A stretch of 33,890 nucleotides of DNA from Prochlorococcaceae cyanobacterium ETNP18_MAG_14 (GCA_030741055.1 JASLWC010000010.1:1-33890), one strand, 5' to 3'. Positions 16,458 to 25,265 are shown, counted from the first letter of the stretch. Numbers and translations are program-made. The notes: generated by a model not told the origin, from the letters alone.

Positions 16458-18383
16458 ATGAATCAGCGCTGGCGTCTTATTGCTCTCTGGCTGCTCCCAA
16501 TCGTTGTGGCCTTGCTTCTGAGCTGGCAAATTTTGGGAAGTGGCAAGCTCACCGGCACACAAACCAGTGGCACAACACCTCCGCCCCGCAATGCTGCTGT
16601 AACGCGCATGAGCTACGGCCGCTTTCTCGACTACGTAAAAGCAGGCAGGGTCACGTCAGTTGACATATACGAAGGTGGAAGAAATGCGGTGGTAGAAGCC
16701 GTAGATCCTGATCTCGACAATCGAGTACAACGACTGCGTGTTGACCTACCTGGTCTGGCCCCAGAATTAATCAACACTCTTAAAACTGAAGGGATCAGTT
16801 TTGATATTCACCCTGCTCGAACCACTCCTCCAGCCCTAGGCCTCTTAGGCAATCTCCTCTTCCCGCTACTACTGATTGGAGGCCTAATTCTGCTGGCCCG
16901 TCGCTCAAGCTCCATGCCAGGTGGGCCTGGTCAAGCTATGCAGTTTGGTAAAACCAAAGCTCGCTTCGCGATGGAAGCTGAAACAGGCGTCAAATTTGAT
17001 GATGTCGCCGGCATCAACGAAGCCAAGCAAGATCTTGAAGAAGTGGTGACTTTCCTAAAACAACCCGAACGCTTCACATCTGTAGGTGCTCAGATACCAA
17101 AAGGGGTTCTGCTTGTAGGTCCTCCAGGCACAGGTAAAACACTTCTCGCAAAAGCAATTGCTGGAGAAGCAGGAGTTCCCTTCTTCTCTCTCTCGGGCTC
17201 AGAATTTGTTGAGATGTTCGTTGGCGTAGGGGCAAGTCGTGTGCGCGACCTCTTCAAAAGAGCAAAGGAAAATACACCTTGCATAATCTTTATTGATGAA
17301 ATTGACGCAGTGGGACGTCAAAGAGGTGCAGGAATTGGTGGCGGAAATGATGAACGGGAACAAACTCTTAATCAACTACTAACAGAGATGGACGGCTTTG
17401 AGGGGAATAGTGGCATCATCATTATCGCTGCTACAAACCGTCCAGATGTCCTCGATTCTGCCCTGATGCGTCCAGGTCGTTTTGACAGACAAGTATCTGT
17501 GGATTCACCTGACATCAAAGGACGTCTTTCAATCCTGGAAGTGCATTCACGTAACAAGAAACTTGAGGAGAAGCTTTCACTAGAAAACATCGCACGTCGA
17601 ACACCTGGATTCACTGGTGCAGACCTTGCCAACCTGCTTAATGAAGCGGCAATTCTTACAGCTCGCCGTAGAAAGAAAGCAATCAGCCTTGCTGAAATAG
17701 ATGATGCCGTTGACAGAATCATCGCCGGAATGGAAGGAAGGCCTCTAACTGACGGCCGTAGCAAACGACTAATCGCTTATCACGAAGTTGGTCATGCATT
17801 GGTTGGAACACTAGTAAAAGATCACGATCCCGTTCAAAAAGTTACGTTGATTCCAAGAGGCCAGGCTCAGGGGCTCACTTGGTTCTCACCCGATGAAGAA
17901 CAAATGTTGATTACTCGTGCCCAGCTAAAGGCGCGAATCATGGGAGCACTAGGTGGACGGGCTGCAGAGGATGTCGTCTTCGGCGATGCAGAGGTCACCA
18001 CGGGTGCAGGTGGTGATATCCAACAGGTTGCATCTATGGCCCGCCAAATGGTCACAAGATTCGGGATGAGTGATTTAGGACCTGTCTCGTTGGAGAGTGG
18101 CAATCAGGAAGTATTTCTTGGACGTGATCTGATGACCCGAAGTGATATTTCAGACGCAATCTCTCACCAAATAGATCAAGCAGTGCGAAAAATGGTAAAG
18201 CTTTGCTATGTCGAAACAGTTCAACTTGTTAAGCAGCATCGTGGAGCAATGGACACCCTTGTCGAAATACTAATTGAGAAAGAAACCATTGATGGAGATG
18301 AGTTTCGATCAATCGTAAATGAATTCGCTTCAATCCCAGAAAAAGAAAGAAGCATAGCCTTACTCAACACCCAAGACCAATAA
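16458..18383 (+). CDS. ftsH: ATP-dependent zinc metalloprotease FtsH
   Basis: Membrane-anchored AAA+ zinc protease; in cyanobacteria FtsH hexamers in the thylakoid degrade damaged photosystem II D1 and other membrane proteins. 641 residues from ATG 16458 (a GTG three codons upstream is possible). Two spans (about 8-26 and 130-147) flank a lumenal/periplasmic domain. AAA motifs: Walker A GPPGTGKT (221-228), Walker [10 protein letters not shown] (276-284), second region of homology near [20 protein letters not shown]. The zinc site is HEVGH (442-446) instead of the common HEAGH. The third ligand is probably the Asp in GAGGDIQQ. Which of the several cyanobacterial FtsH paralogues it is cannot be fixed by eye, but it looks like the photosynthetic type. 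Confidence 0.96.
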   Translation: MNQRWRLIALWLLPIVVALLLSWQILGSGKLTGTQTSGTTPPPRNAAVTRMSYGRFLDYVKAGRVTSVDIYEGGRNAVVEAVDPDLDNRVQRLRVDLPGLAPELINTLKTEGISFDIHPARTTPPALGLLGNLLFPLLLIGGLILLARRSSSMPGGPGQAMQFGKTKARFAMEAETGVKFDDVAGINEAKQDLEEVVTFLKQPERFTSVGAQIPKGVLLVGPPGTGKTLLAKAIAGEAGVPFFSLSGSEFVEMFVGVGASRVRDLFKRAKENTPCIIFIDEIDAVGRQRGAGIGGGNDEREQTLNQLLTEMDGFEGNSGIIIIAATNRPDVLDSALMRPGRFDRQVSVDSPDIKGRLSILEVHSRNKKLEEKLSLENIARRTPGFTGADLANLLNEAAILTARRRKKAISLAEIDDAVDRIIAGMEGRPLTDGRSKRLIAYHEVGHALVGTLVKDHDPVQKVTLIPRGQAQGLTWFSPDEEQMLITRAQLKARIMGALGGRAAEDVVFGDAEVTTGAGGDIQQVASMARQMVTRFGMSDLGPVSLESGNQEVFLGRDLMTRSDISDAISHQIDQAVRKMVKLCYVETVQLVKQHRGAMDTLVEILIEKETIDGDEFRSIVNEFASIPEKERSIALLNTQDQ

Positions 18384-18685
18384 ATTAGTAAACCAATAAA
18401 TAAGCAAGTAGAATCTACACTAATCAAAAAAGCTGAGCACACACTATTTTGCAATTATCTCTAGTAGATTTACCTGCCAGGGCACACTAAAAGATGGACT
18501 GTCTTACAAAAATGACAAAATCTATTTTTTAGGCTTAACACAAGAAATCCAACTTATGATTCTATATTCATATTTAAATCAAAACGTAATGCTAGAAATG
18601 CCAGCTTGAGAGCAAAGGAAAAATGTTTAATATCGTCTTATAAATGATGATCTAACTGTAAATATCAACCTAAAACCAAGCAACA
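18384..18685. other. Convergent intergenic region between ftsH and clpP
   Basis: 302 bp of AT-rich DNA between the converging ends of ftsH and clpP. Both strands were read for short ORFs, tRNA features and T-tailed hairpins; only 4-5 bp stems are visible, such as GTAG-AAT-CTAC and TGCC-AG-GGCA. I see no supported feature. Confidence 0.4.
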
Positions 18686-19279
18686 TCACTCAACAGAATG
18701 TACAGGACGTTTGTCGATAACTGTATCCACTATGCCGTAACTAACTGCCTCAAAAGGTGACATGAAAAAATCCCGATCAGTATCTTCCTGTATTCTCTCC
18801 AGAGGCTGGCCTGTACGTTCAGCCAAGATAGAGTTTAAACGGTCCTTGATGTAAAGGATCTCATCAGCCTGAATACGAATATCACTAGCTTGTCCACTAG
18901 CACCACCAAGCGGTTGGTGAATCATTATTCGAGAATGCTGCAGGCTGCTGCGCTTACCTTTGGCACCTGCACAAAGCAAGAAGGCACCCATACTTGCAGC
19001 TAGCCCTACACACACAGTGTGAATATCTGGCTTTACATGCTGCATTGTGTCGAAAATACCAAGGCCGTCATAAACTGAACCGCCCGGCGAGTTGATATAC
19101 AAAAAGATATCCTTATCTGGATCCTCTGCTTCTAGAAATAACATCTGAGCAACTATTCGGTTGGCAGAATCGCTCGTAACAGTTTCACCCAGGAAGATAA
19201 TCCTCTCACGCAGCAAGCGCGAATAAATATCAAAGGCCCTTTCTCCTCGGCCCGACTCTTCAATCACTATCGGGATCAT
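18686..19279 (-). CDS. clpP: ATP-dependent Clp protease proteolytic subunit ClpP
   Basis: Serine peptidase core of the Clp protease; forms a tetradecameric chamber fed by ClpC/ClpX. 197 residues from ATG 19279. The catalytic triad is complete: Ser96 in GLAASMGA, His121 in MIHQP, Asp170 in DTDRDFF, spaced as in E. coli (97/122/171). A GTG seven codons upstream (19300) could add MKTEQSS, but [20 protein letters not shown] is the usual start in picocyanobacteria. Cyanobacteria carry several ClpP/ClpR paralogues; the intact triad makes this a ClpP, not a ClpR. It diverges from thf1 with about 80 bp between starts. Confidence 0.96.
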   Translation of the reverse strand: MIPIVIEESGRGERAFDIYSRLLRERIIFLGETVTSDSANRIVAQMLFLEAEDPDKDIFLYINSPGGSVYDGLGIFDTMQHVKPDIHTVCVGLAASMGAFLLCAGAKGKRSSLQHSRIMIHQPLGGASGQASDIRIQADEILYIKDRLNSILAERTGQPLERIQEDTDRDFFMSPFEAVSYGIVDTVIDKRPVHSVE

Positions 19280-19360
19280 GCTGCTCTGCTCGGTTTTCAC
19301 GATCCTAACGGTGTCATCAGCGACGCTAAGGTCAAATCATACTGAGCTCGGACCAGGCAC

Positions 19361-20089
19361 TTGAGTGACCGAAAGACCATTGCTGACAGCAAACGTGCGT
19401 TCAACCATGACTTCCCACACGTCATACCAGCTCTATACAAACGCACAGCAGATGAACTTCTTGTCGAGCTCCATCTGCTGAGTCACCAGAAGGATTTCCA
19501 ACCCAACGCACTCTTTGCTGTTGGCCTTGACCAGGTTTTTGATGCCTTTACCCGTGGATACCGTCCGGAAGCTCACCTACAGGCACTCTTCAATGCCCTG
19601 TGTCGTAGCTGCGGATTCGATCCAAATACTTTGCGCAAACAGGCCCAAAAAACCCTTGATTCAGTAAGCGATCACAATCTTAAAGATGTCCAGAATTGGA
19701 TCCAACAACAAGGCGAAGGCGCTCCCGATGCTCTGGCACAAGCCTTACGTAGTAGCAGCCAAAACACAATTCATTATTCTCGTCTGATGGCTGTTGGCCT
19801 GCTGCGGCTTCTGGCCTCTGCCCAAGATGATGAGTGCACGAAGCCTGAACGACTAAGCGAAATAGCCCATGAGCTCAGCGAATTAATTGGACTCCCCAAG
19901 GCCAGAGTTGAAAAAGACTTGAACCTCTACAACAGCAACCTGGAAAAGATGGCTCAGGCTGTAGAACTAATCGAGGAAACCATTGCATCAGAACGCCGAA
20001 AACAAGAAAAAAAGGAAGCCGACAAACTGAACAATGAATCAGGAGATCGCATTGCTCAGGGGCGCGAAGCAGGTTCTAATCTCAGCTGA
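19361..20089 (+). CDS. thf1: Thf1/Psb29 photosystem II biogenesis protein
   Basis: Thylakoid-associated protein known in Synechocystis as Psb29 and in plants as THF1; it takes part in photosystem II biogenesis/repair and physically stabilises FtsH complexes (established for Synechocystis). 242 residues. Family features: RAFNHDFPHVIPALYKRTAD at the N-terminus, LLSHQKDFQPNALFAVGL, VFDAFTRGYRP, and a long charged coiled coil from about 190 to 230 (ASERRKQEKKEADKL). The start is TTG at 19361; no ATG or GTG precedes the conserved region in frame, so TTG is required. Its 3' end overlaps the convergent 475-residue gene by 34 bp. The nearby ftsH fits the functional link. Confidence 0.92.
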   Translation: MSDRKTIADSKRAFNHDFPHVIPALYKRTADELLVELHLLSHQKDFQPNALFAVGLDQVFDAFTRGYRPEAHLQALFNALCRSCGFDPNTLRKQAQKTLDSVSDHNLKDVQNWIQQQGEGAPDALAQALRSSSQNTIHYSRLMAVGLLRLLASAQDDECTKPERLSEIAHELSELIGLPKARVEKDLNLYNSNLEKMAQAVELIEETIASERRKQEKKEADKLNNESGDRIAQGREAGSNLS

Positions 20090-21483
20090 CCAGACATCCA
20101 CCACCAATGACGGTTGTCTGACTTGATACCTGGCAATGAATTCAGTTTGATGCCAATTTCACCTGCCTGCTTAACCAAGCTGGGCCAACGACCATCAAGC
20201 AACCCCAAACGATTCAACCCTGCTGTATCAGCAGAAAATCTCATCACATCACCACCAAGTGAGGGCATAGATTGATTAATGATCAAAGCTGGATAGGGAG
20301 CTGCACCTAAAGCGATATTAAGAATCGTGAGTTCACCATTTTGTTGCTGCCAAGCCCATCCCCCAACAACAGAATCATCCTGATGTTGACGCCAAAGTGT
20401 CATATCAAAAAGATCACCATTAATATTTTGACTGTTTTTCGTAACAGCTTTAGTATCCTTAATTAAATCACGATTCTCTAATCGTTGGCCAATAGTTTTT
20501 AATATCGGCTTCCATTTAGAAGGGCCTTCTGGAAGCGCGAATTGCATTTGAAGGCTAGCCTTGAAAGTACCTTTCAACTGTTTATGTAATATCAACGAAA
20601 AGGGGGCTGAAGCTAATTTCAGTCTAGATGCTGGTTGTAGGTCATAGTAAGTCTCAAGCGAATTCTGAATAAGTTTTTTGGAAAGCAAACTGCCAAAGAG
20701 CAAATCCGTTTTCTTCGCACTGAGCCTTAATAAAATCTGCTCAGAATCACTTTTCGATGGCAAGTCATAAGAAAAGGAATAATACCGAGAAGGCTCGGCA
20801 TTAAGGAATACAGGTGCTGAGGCAAGAGAGCGTAAGCCAACCACTCCTTGCCAACTAAGTTTATTTTGATCACTGCTCAGAGACAAACATCCAAAACGTG
20901 AAAACTGAAGAATTGATGCCATTGACCCACTTATTGCAGCCAAACCTGCAGGTCGCCACATCAAAGCGGGTCCACTTTTTAAAACAGATTTGCAGTAACG
21001 CTGTAAATCTGAAGTGCTAATTGATTGTTTAACCGGCTGCTGCTCTAATCCTTGTATTAGTTGTTGACGATGTAAGGCATTAGAGCCAATCGCAACCAAG
21101 TCACCAAAATGATAGGCGGCAACAAGAGGATTACTCTTAATCGGCCAGATAATCGCTGGAACGATTAAATAAGCCTCTCCATCATCCGCCCATGCTTGCC
21201 ACCAGATACCACGCCCCTGACGGCGCCAAATTTCACTGGCCATATTGATACCAAGTCGTTCCTGCCATAGACGTGGGGGAGAACGTTGCGAATCCCCTTC
21301 AAAACTCTGCAACAAATTCATCCTTGTCATCAACCATAAAAATCTCTGTTCTTGTTCGGCTGGGATCAACGAAAAATGATCTTTTAAAAAAAGCAACCCT
21401 ATGCTTGGCAGCAAAAGCAATGCAAACAAGCCTGTAGAGGTGAGAGGTAAATCATAAAAAAGGTTCTTTATCCGCTTCAGCAT
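20056..21483 (-). CDS. Membrane-anchored hypothetical protein (DUF3352-like)
   Basis: A 475-residue protein without a domain I can name firmly. It has a single N-terminal transmembrane anchor (about residues 14-34) followed by a large extracytoplasmic part rich in Trp and Leu. Segments such as LLVAAYHFGD-like repeats, AYLIVPAI and PYPALIINQSMPSLGGDVMRF recall cyanobacterial DUF3352 proteins, but the match is from memory and weak. ATG at 21483. Its 3' end overlaps thf1 by 34 bp on the opposite strand. petN and its small companion lie 57 bp upstream on the same strand, so it could be the last gene of a petN transcript. Confidence 0.65.
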   Translation of the reverse strand: MLKRIKNLFYDLPLTSTGLFALLLLPSIGLLFLKDHFSLIPAEQEQRFLWLMTRMNLLQSFEGDSQRSPPRLWQERLGINMASEIWRRQGRGIWWQAWADDGEAYLIVPAIIWPIKSNPLVAAYHFGDLVAIGSNALHRQQLIQGLEQQPVKQSISTSDLQRYCKSVLKSGPALMWRPAGLAAISGSMASILQFSRFGCLSLSSDQNKLSWQGVVGLRSLASAPVFLNAEPSRYYSFSYDLPSKSDSEQILLRLSAKKTDLLFGSLLSKKLIQNSLETYYDLQPASRLKLASAPFSLILHKQLKGTFKASLQMQFALPEGPSKWKPILKTIGQRLENRDLIKDTKAVTKNSQNINGDLFDMTLWRQHQDDSVVGGWAWQQQNGELTILNIALGAAPYPALIINQSMPSLGGDVMRFSADTAGLNRLGLLDGRWPSLVKQAGEIGIKLNSLPGIKSDNRHWWWMSGQLRLEPASRP

Positions 21484-21540
21484 TTATAGGCAGGAAAGAT
21501 TCTTAAACAGCGTTGACTTTTAAGCAATGCCAAAAGCTGG

Positions 21541-21696
21541 TCACTTCTTCTTCTGTTCTAATTTTTTTCGACGGCGACGATCACTCCATTCGACTATTGA
21601 TAAATAAGCCACTGCTGCGGTCACAAAGATCAGCAGTGTGATGGCGGTATAGGACAGGAGCTGATTAGTTCCTGGGAGTTGGAGAGCCTCAGGCAC
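21541..21696 (-). CDS. 51-residue single-span membrane protein downstream of petN
   Basis: Small ORF, 51 residues, GTG start at 21696. It has one transmembrane span (about residues 14-35, YTAITLLIFVTAAVAYLSIV) and then a very basic tail, EWSDRRRRKKLEQKKK, which by the positive-inside rule should face the cytoplasm/stroma. The GTG begins a single base after the petN stop (TGA G GTG), so its translation is probably coupled to petN by re-initiation. I cannot name a family. The size, topology and position suggest an accessory subunit or assembly factor of a thylakoid complex, but that is inference. Confidence 0.65.
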   Translation of the reverse strand: MPEALQLPGTNQLLSYTAITLLIFVTAAVAYLSIVEWSDRRRRKKLEQKKK

Positions 21697-21697
21697 C

Positions 21698-21799
21698 TCA
21701 GAAGTTCAGTGATCCATCGCCATTACGTCCCCATACGACCATAGCGATAGAGAAACTGAACACAGCCGCCAAAGAGGCCCAGGCGAGAGTGAACAACAT
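21698..21799 (-). CDS. petN: Cytochrome b6f complex subunit 8 PetN
   Basis: A 33-residue single-span subunit of the cytochrome b6f complex, which passes electrons from plastoquinol to plastocyanin in the thylakoid. The sequence [20 protein letters not shown] followed by VVWGRNG has the hallmark C-terminal VVWGRxG of PetN. The ATG at 21799 gives the normal length (29-33 residues). It is divergent from clpS with 74 bp between starts. The following 51-residue gene starts one base after its stop. Confidence 0.93.
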   Translation of the reverse strand: MLFTLAWASLAAVFSFSIAMVVWGRNGDGSLNF

Positions 21800-21873
21800 A
21801 GAAGACGAGACTGAGATTGATCTAGCCTTTTAAGGCTTCAACCATTTTACACGTCACAGCCGTTTCATCAGTC

Positions 21874-22170
21874 ATGACGTTTGCGACTCCCGGTTCAGCA
21901 CCAGTTCTGGAACGTACCAAGGAAACCAAGAAGTATCCGGAAGCCCGCGTGATCGTCCTTAACGATGATGTAAACACTTTTCAGCACGTGGTCGATTGTC
22001 TATGCAAGATCGTTCCAGGCATGAATGAAGAACGTGCCTGGAACCTTGCCCATCAAATCGATGGGCAAGGTTCAGCAGAGGTCTGGTGTGGCCCACTTGA
22101 ACAAGCAGAGCTCTACCACCAGCAACTGGCTGGGGAGGGACTGACCATGGCGCCACTTGAACAGTGTTAG
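21874..22170 (+). CDS. clpS: ATP-dependent Clp protease adaptor ClpS
   Basis: Adaptor that delivers N-degron substrates to the Clp ATPase (ClpC in cyanobacteria). 98 residues. The family region begins at ARVIVLNDDVNTFQHVVDCL (about 24-43), with the NDD substrate-pocket motif, then AWNLAHQIDGQGSAEVWCGP and ELYHQQL. Its long unstructured N-terminus (about 20 residues) is usual. ATG at 21874. It is divergent from petN. clpP lies about 2.6 kb away, so part of the Clp machinery is encoded locally, though not in one operon. Confidence 0.93.
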   Translation: MTFATPGSAPVLERTKETKKYPEARVIVLNDDVNTFQHVVDCLCKIVPGMNEERAWNLAHQIDGQGSAEVWCGPLEQAELYHQQLAGEGLTMAPLEQC

Positions 22171-22546
22171 GACAGCAAAGGCGTCAATCAAAATCAAAGC
22201 TGACCATCTGAGTACCCCTATATCAGAAGGCCTAGAAAGCTTTAACCATTAACCAATACAAAGATTCTTTTGGGACTAAACCCTCGAGCTCCTAAACCAA
22301 TAGCAAAAAACTGATAAAGGCATTGCTAAAAAACATCTCAAAAACCTGTCAGAGCAGCCAACTAAAACGCAAAGCCAACTGCCATAGAATTAGGTATTAA
22401 TGACTACAGCGGCGTAGGTCCAAGAAGATTTCAAATGCTCCAAAACCTAATCAAACAAAGAAAGACAGCACATGAGCCTCAATCTGTAGCTCATTTTTCA
22501 TGGCATCTTTAGCTAATTTCGAGCAGTAAAGACAGTTGATGTTGTG
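22171..22546. other. Intergenic region between clpS and the DUF2103 gene
   Basis: About 376 bp without a supported gene. The only clear element is the hairpin at 22472-22498 listed separately. The A-rich stretch 22300-22460 has no open frame of useful length. An unannotated small RNA ending at that hairpin is possible, since the hairpin lies 300 bp beyond the clpS stop. Confidence 0.4.
22472..22498 (+). terminator. Candidate Rho-independent terminator
   Basis: Six-bp stem ATGAGC (22472-22477) and GCTCAT (22489-22494) with an 11-base loop, running directly into TTTTT (22494-22498). It is short and the loop is long, so it is only a candidate. It could end a clpS transcript or a small RNA from the preceding gap. 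Confidence 0.35.
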
Positions 22547-22837
22547 ATGGGCCGGGTTGTAATCACCCACAGCACTTATGTAGAAGGCCTGATTACTTGG
22601 TTAAAGGCCCTTGCCGCGGATAAAAACATCCAAACCATTACTCCCGCAGTAATCAAACGCGTCAAAGGTCGTTGTCCAGAACTCCAACTAAGAATTTCCA
22701 CACCGATCAAAGGTGGATACAAGCTGGTTGCCAGACGAGGAAGCTCAGTACAGGAAGTTTTTGTGATCACAAATCTGGACAAATCAGCACTGCTGCAAAG
22801 TTTGAACCTCAGCCGCCCAGGGCCGGGAAAGAGATGA
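22547..22837 (+). CDS. DUF2103 family protein
   Basis: A 96-residue cytoplasmic protein. The beginning MGRVVITHSTYVEGL, then ITPAVIKRVKGRCPELQLRI and KLVARRGSSVQEVFV, match what I remember of DUF2103, described as a predicted metal-binding family in cyanobacteria and archaea; function is unknown. The frame opens with GTG at 22544 directly before the ATG at 22547; the ATG is chosen. The stop overlaps the start of the next small ORF (ATGA). Confidence 0.7.
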   Translation: MGRVVITHSTYVEGLITWLKALAADKNIQTITPAVIKRVKGRCPELQLRISTPIKGGYKLVARRGSSVQEVFVITNLDKSALLQSLNLSRPGPGKR

Positions 22838-23025
22838 ACCGCCGTGCCGTGCGAGCCCCAGTGTTCGACCTGGAAGAACCAGAAGAGGAAGCAAAGTGGG
22901 GATTCGTTTCCGGCAGCAAGACCGGTCTACGTCACCGTCACGACAGCCTCCCCAAGTCGAGAGAGAGTCAGATCAGAGCACTAGAAAAAGGCCGTCACCA
23001 ACAAAGCAGTTCAATGAGAATTTAA
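22834..23025 (+). CDS. 63-residue charged protein coupled to the DUF2103 gene
   Basis: Small hydrophilic protein, MNRRAVRAPVFDLEEPEEEA then KWGFVSGSKTGLRHRHDSLP, with an acidic patch (residues 12-20) followed by a basic, His-containing half. The ATG overlaps the preceding TGA by the ATGA arrangement used by other coupled genes in this window, the main evidence that it is real. No family recognised. Its 3' end overlaps the convergent purK stop by 4 bp. Confidence 0.6.
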   Translation: MNRRAVRAPVFDLEEPEEEAKWGFVSGSKTGLRHRHDSLPKSRESQIRALEKGRHQQSSSMRI

Positions 23026-24203
23026 GCGAGATTGGTTCCCTGCGTCGGCCAGATCGAGCGAATACGATCCAAAACAGATGCAGCTTCCTTGCCTCGGCTC
23101 ACCGCATCAACACCATTGAGAAGCACGGTCACATGACCAAGCTTTCGTCCTGGAGTTTCGCAATCCTTTCCATACCAATGGACATGGAAGTGCTCAAAGC
23201 TGCGCAGGCTCGAAAGGCGGTCTGCCAGAGAAGCAACCTTCCCTTCTACTAATCCGAGCAGGTTGACCATCAGTGCGCCAGGTGCTTTGAGCTCAGGTGA
23301 AGGCACTGGTAAACCGGCCGCTATGCAGAGTTGTTGATCAAACTGGCTGCTATTACAGGCCTCAATCGAAAAATGTGCGGAATTATGGGTGCGCGGCGCA
23401 ATTTCATTGACCTGTAGTCCGTCAGGTCCGTAGAAAAACTCAATCGCAAGCACACCAACGTAATTGAGCTTCATAAGAAGAGAAGCGGCCATGTTGTATG
23501 CCATGGCTTCTACGGCATGCTCAACGCTCGCAGGGGCAATTACCCAATCACATACCTGCTGAAACTGATGGGTCTCCGCTAGTGGTAGGCAACGTACCCG
23601 GCCCTTAAGATCTCTGCTCGCAACAATGGCTAGCTCCTTTTCAAATGGCACCAATACCTCAAGCAACCAATTAGCCGAATCAACTGATTGAAGAAGCTGG
23701 GTCAACTCCTTTGTATTGCTGAGCACTTTGGTTCCTTTGCCGTCATATCCCCATCGGCTGGACTTGGCCATCACCGGAAAATTCCAACCAGACGGAAGCT
23801 TGGGCTGATCAGAGCAAATCGAACTCAACAAAGCCCATTCAGGACAAGGGAAACCTATTTCGCCAAGCAACTTTCGCTGTGAGATTTTGTCGACCAAAGG
23901 AGCCAACGCCCTCAAAGACGGACGAAAAGGCACTCCTTCTTGCTCAAGGGGCATGAGTTCTTCAATGTTGACCCATTCGTTCTCAAAGGTGACGCCATCG
24001 CAACCCTGGACAAGTTGCCTGGTTCCGTCGACCTCTACTGGATGCGTAGCAACTATTCGGCTCGCCTCAATAGCCGCAGGGTCGTTTTGCGAACCAGTCT
24101 GAACAATAACATCTACACCACGCCTTCCTGCTGCTTGCACCAACATCAAAGCCAGCTGACCTCCGCCAACTACCCCAATCAATGGACTTGCAGAACCACT
24201 CAT
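23022..24203 (-). CDS. purK: N5-carboxyaminoimidazole ribonucleotide synthase
   Basis: ATP-grasp enzyme of purine biosynthesis: AIR + bicarbonate + ATP gives N5-CAIR, then isomerised by PurE. 393 residues from ATG 24203. Seen: N-terminal IGVVGGGQLALML (9-21), TFENEWVNIEEL, the ATP-grasp region KSSRWGYDGKGT, and EIAPRTHNSAHFSIEACNSSQFDQ (positions near 275-300; key residues E, N and H), all typical of PurK. The frame extends to 24287, but the extra N-terminus precedes the nucleotide motif without family resemblance and would overlap the upstream permease gene by 26 bp. Confidence 0.95.
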   Translation of the reverse strand: MSGSASPLIGVVGGGQLALMLVQAAGRRGVDVIVQTGSQNDPAAIEASRIVATHPVEVDGTRQLVQGCDGVTFENEWVNIEELMPLEQEGVPFRPSLRALAPLVDKISQRKLLGEIGFPCPEWALLSSICSDQPKLPSGWNFPVMAKSSRWGYDGKGTKVLSNTKELTQLLQSVDSANWLLEVLVPFEKELAIVASRDLKGRVRCLPLAETHQFQQVCDWVIAPASVEHAVEAMAYNMAASLLMKLNYVGVLAIEFFYGPDGLQVNEIAPRTHNSAHFSIEACNSSQFDQQLCIAAGLPVPSPELKAPGALMVNLLGLVEGKVASLADRLSSLRSFEHFHVHWYGKDCETPGRKLGHVTVLLNGVDAVSRGKEAASVLDRIRSIWPTQGTNLA

Positions 24204-24261
24204 GCAAAGAGGATTAACCAGAGAATCCTGGAAGCTTGGCATCTCAGTAAAAAATCTAATT

Positions 24262-25170
24262 TCAGAGCAAGCTCTGGTCGCCAGCAAATGTCAAACGCAC
24301 TGCCGTAAGCAACATCACCAATAGGAACAACGCCAAACCAATAGTGCAGGCATAACTTATCTCAAGCTCAGCAAAAGCCTGGTCATACACGTAATAAACA
24401 ATTGTTCGTGTTGAATCAGCGGGGCCCCCCTTAGTCATCAAGAACACCTCTTCGAATACTTTTGTGGCAGCAATCGAGGAAACCACCGCCACCAAGGTCA
24501 CATATGGGCGTAACAATGGCAGGGTGATGTCTAGGTGTTTACGCCAACCCTCACTTCCATCAAGCTCAGCTGCCTCATAAAGCTCACCGGGAATTCCTTG
24601 AAGGCCAGCAAGAAAAATCACCATGTAATACCCGAGGCCCTTCCAGAGGGTTACAAGCATTACCGCAGGAAGCGCTAGTAAGGGATTGGTAAGAAACCCG
24701 ATCGATGTAAATTCTGCTCCAAAAAGAACAGAAAGCCAGCCGTTAATCAATCCATTTTCTGCATAAAGCCAGCGGAAAGCGATTGCCGCAACCACTATTG
24801 AAACGAGTACTGGTGTGTAGAACGCACCGCGTAAAAAGTGAATACCCGGCAAAGAACGGTTCACCAATACAGCCAGTGTCAGAGAACCCAAAACAATGGG
24901 AGGAACCACACCAACCAGATAAATCAATGTTGTAATGAGAACCCTGATAAACATCGGATCCCCAGCAAGACGCCGAAAGTTGGCCAGTCCCACAAACAGC
25001 AAAGGCTCAGTAACGTCTAACCCTGTCTTAGTGAAACTCATCACTAGCGCCATCAGCGCTGGTAAAAGCACAGACAAGCTCAGCAACAGGAGCGCAGGCA
25101 AGAGGAATCCCCATGCCGTGAGCGTGTTCCACCAGAACTTTCGTGTAGCCCGAAACAGAGAGCCAGCCAT
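24262..25170 (-). CDS. Orphan carbohydrate ABC transporter permease (MalF/UgpA type)
   Basis: A 302-residue inner-membrane permease with six spans. The EAA loop is clear at 199-221: YEAAELDGSEGW then ITLPLLRPY. Conserved segments GAFYTPVLVS and TKGGPADSTRTIVYYVYDQAF recall sugar/glycerol-3-phosphate importers (CUT1). ATG at 25170 preferred; the frame also opens at a TTG (25191) and a GTG (25173). No binding protein, second permease or ATPase is adjacent; purK follows and aroB diverges. It may pair with components elsewhere in the genome or with the ATPase at 3240-4223; neither can be shown here. Confidence 0.88.
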   Translation of the reverse strand: MAGSLFRATRKFWWNTLTAWGFLLPALLLLSLSVLLPALMALVMSFTKTGLDVTEPLLFVGLANFRRLAGDPMFIRVLITTLIYLVGVVPPIVLGSLTLAVLVNRSLPGIHFLRGAFYTPVLVSIVVAAIAFRWLYAENGLINGWLSVLFGAEFTSIGFLTNPLLALPAVMLVTLWKGLGYYMVIFLAGLQGIPGELYEAAELDGSEGWRKHLDITLPLLRPYVTLVAVVSSIAATKVFEEVFLMTKGGPADSTRTIVYYVYDQAFAELEISYACTIGLALFLLVMLLTAVRLTFAGDQSLL

Positions 25171-25265
25171 CACCTCACTGCCTGCAATCAAGAGAGATTA
25201 CGTGGGATCGTGTAATGGCAACCGGCAAAGTCAGATAAGCAGACTTGCCCTTCCCATCCGCTCTT

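Noticed and set aside
17372-17764. 130-codon minus-strand open frame inside ftsH
   Set aside because: Shadow of the AAA domain of FtsH; Ser/Arg-rich with no family resemblance.
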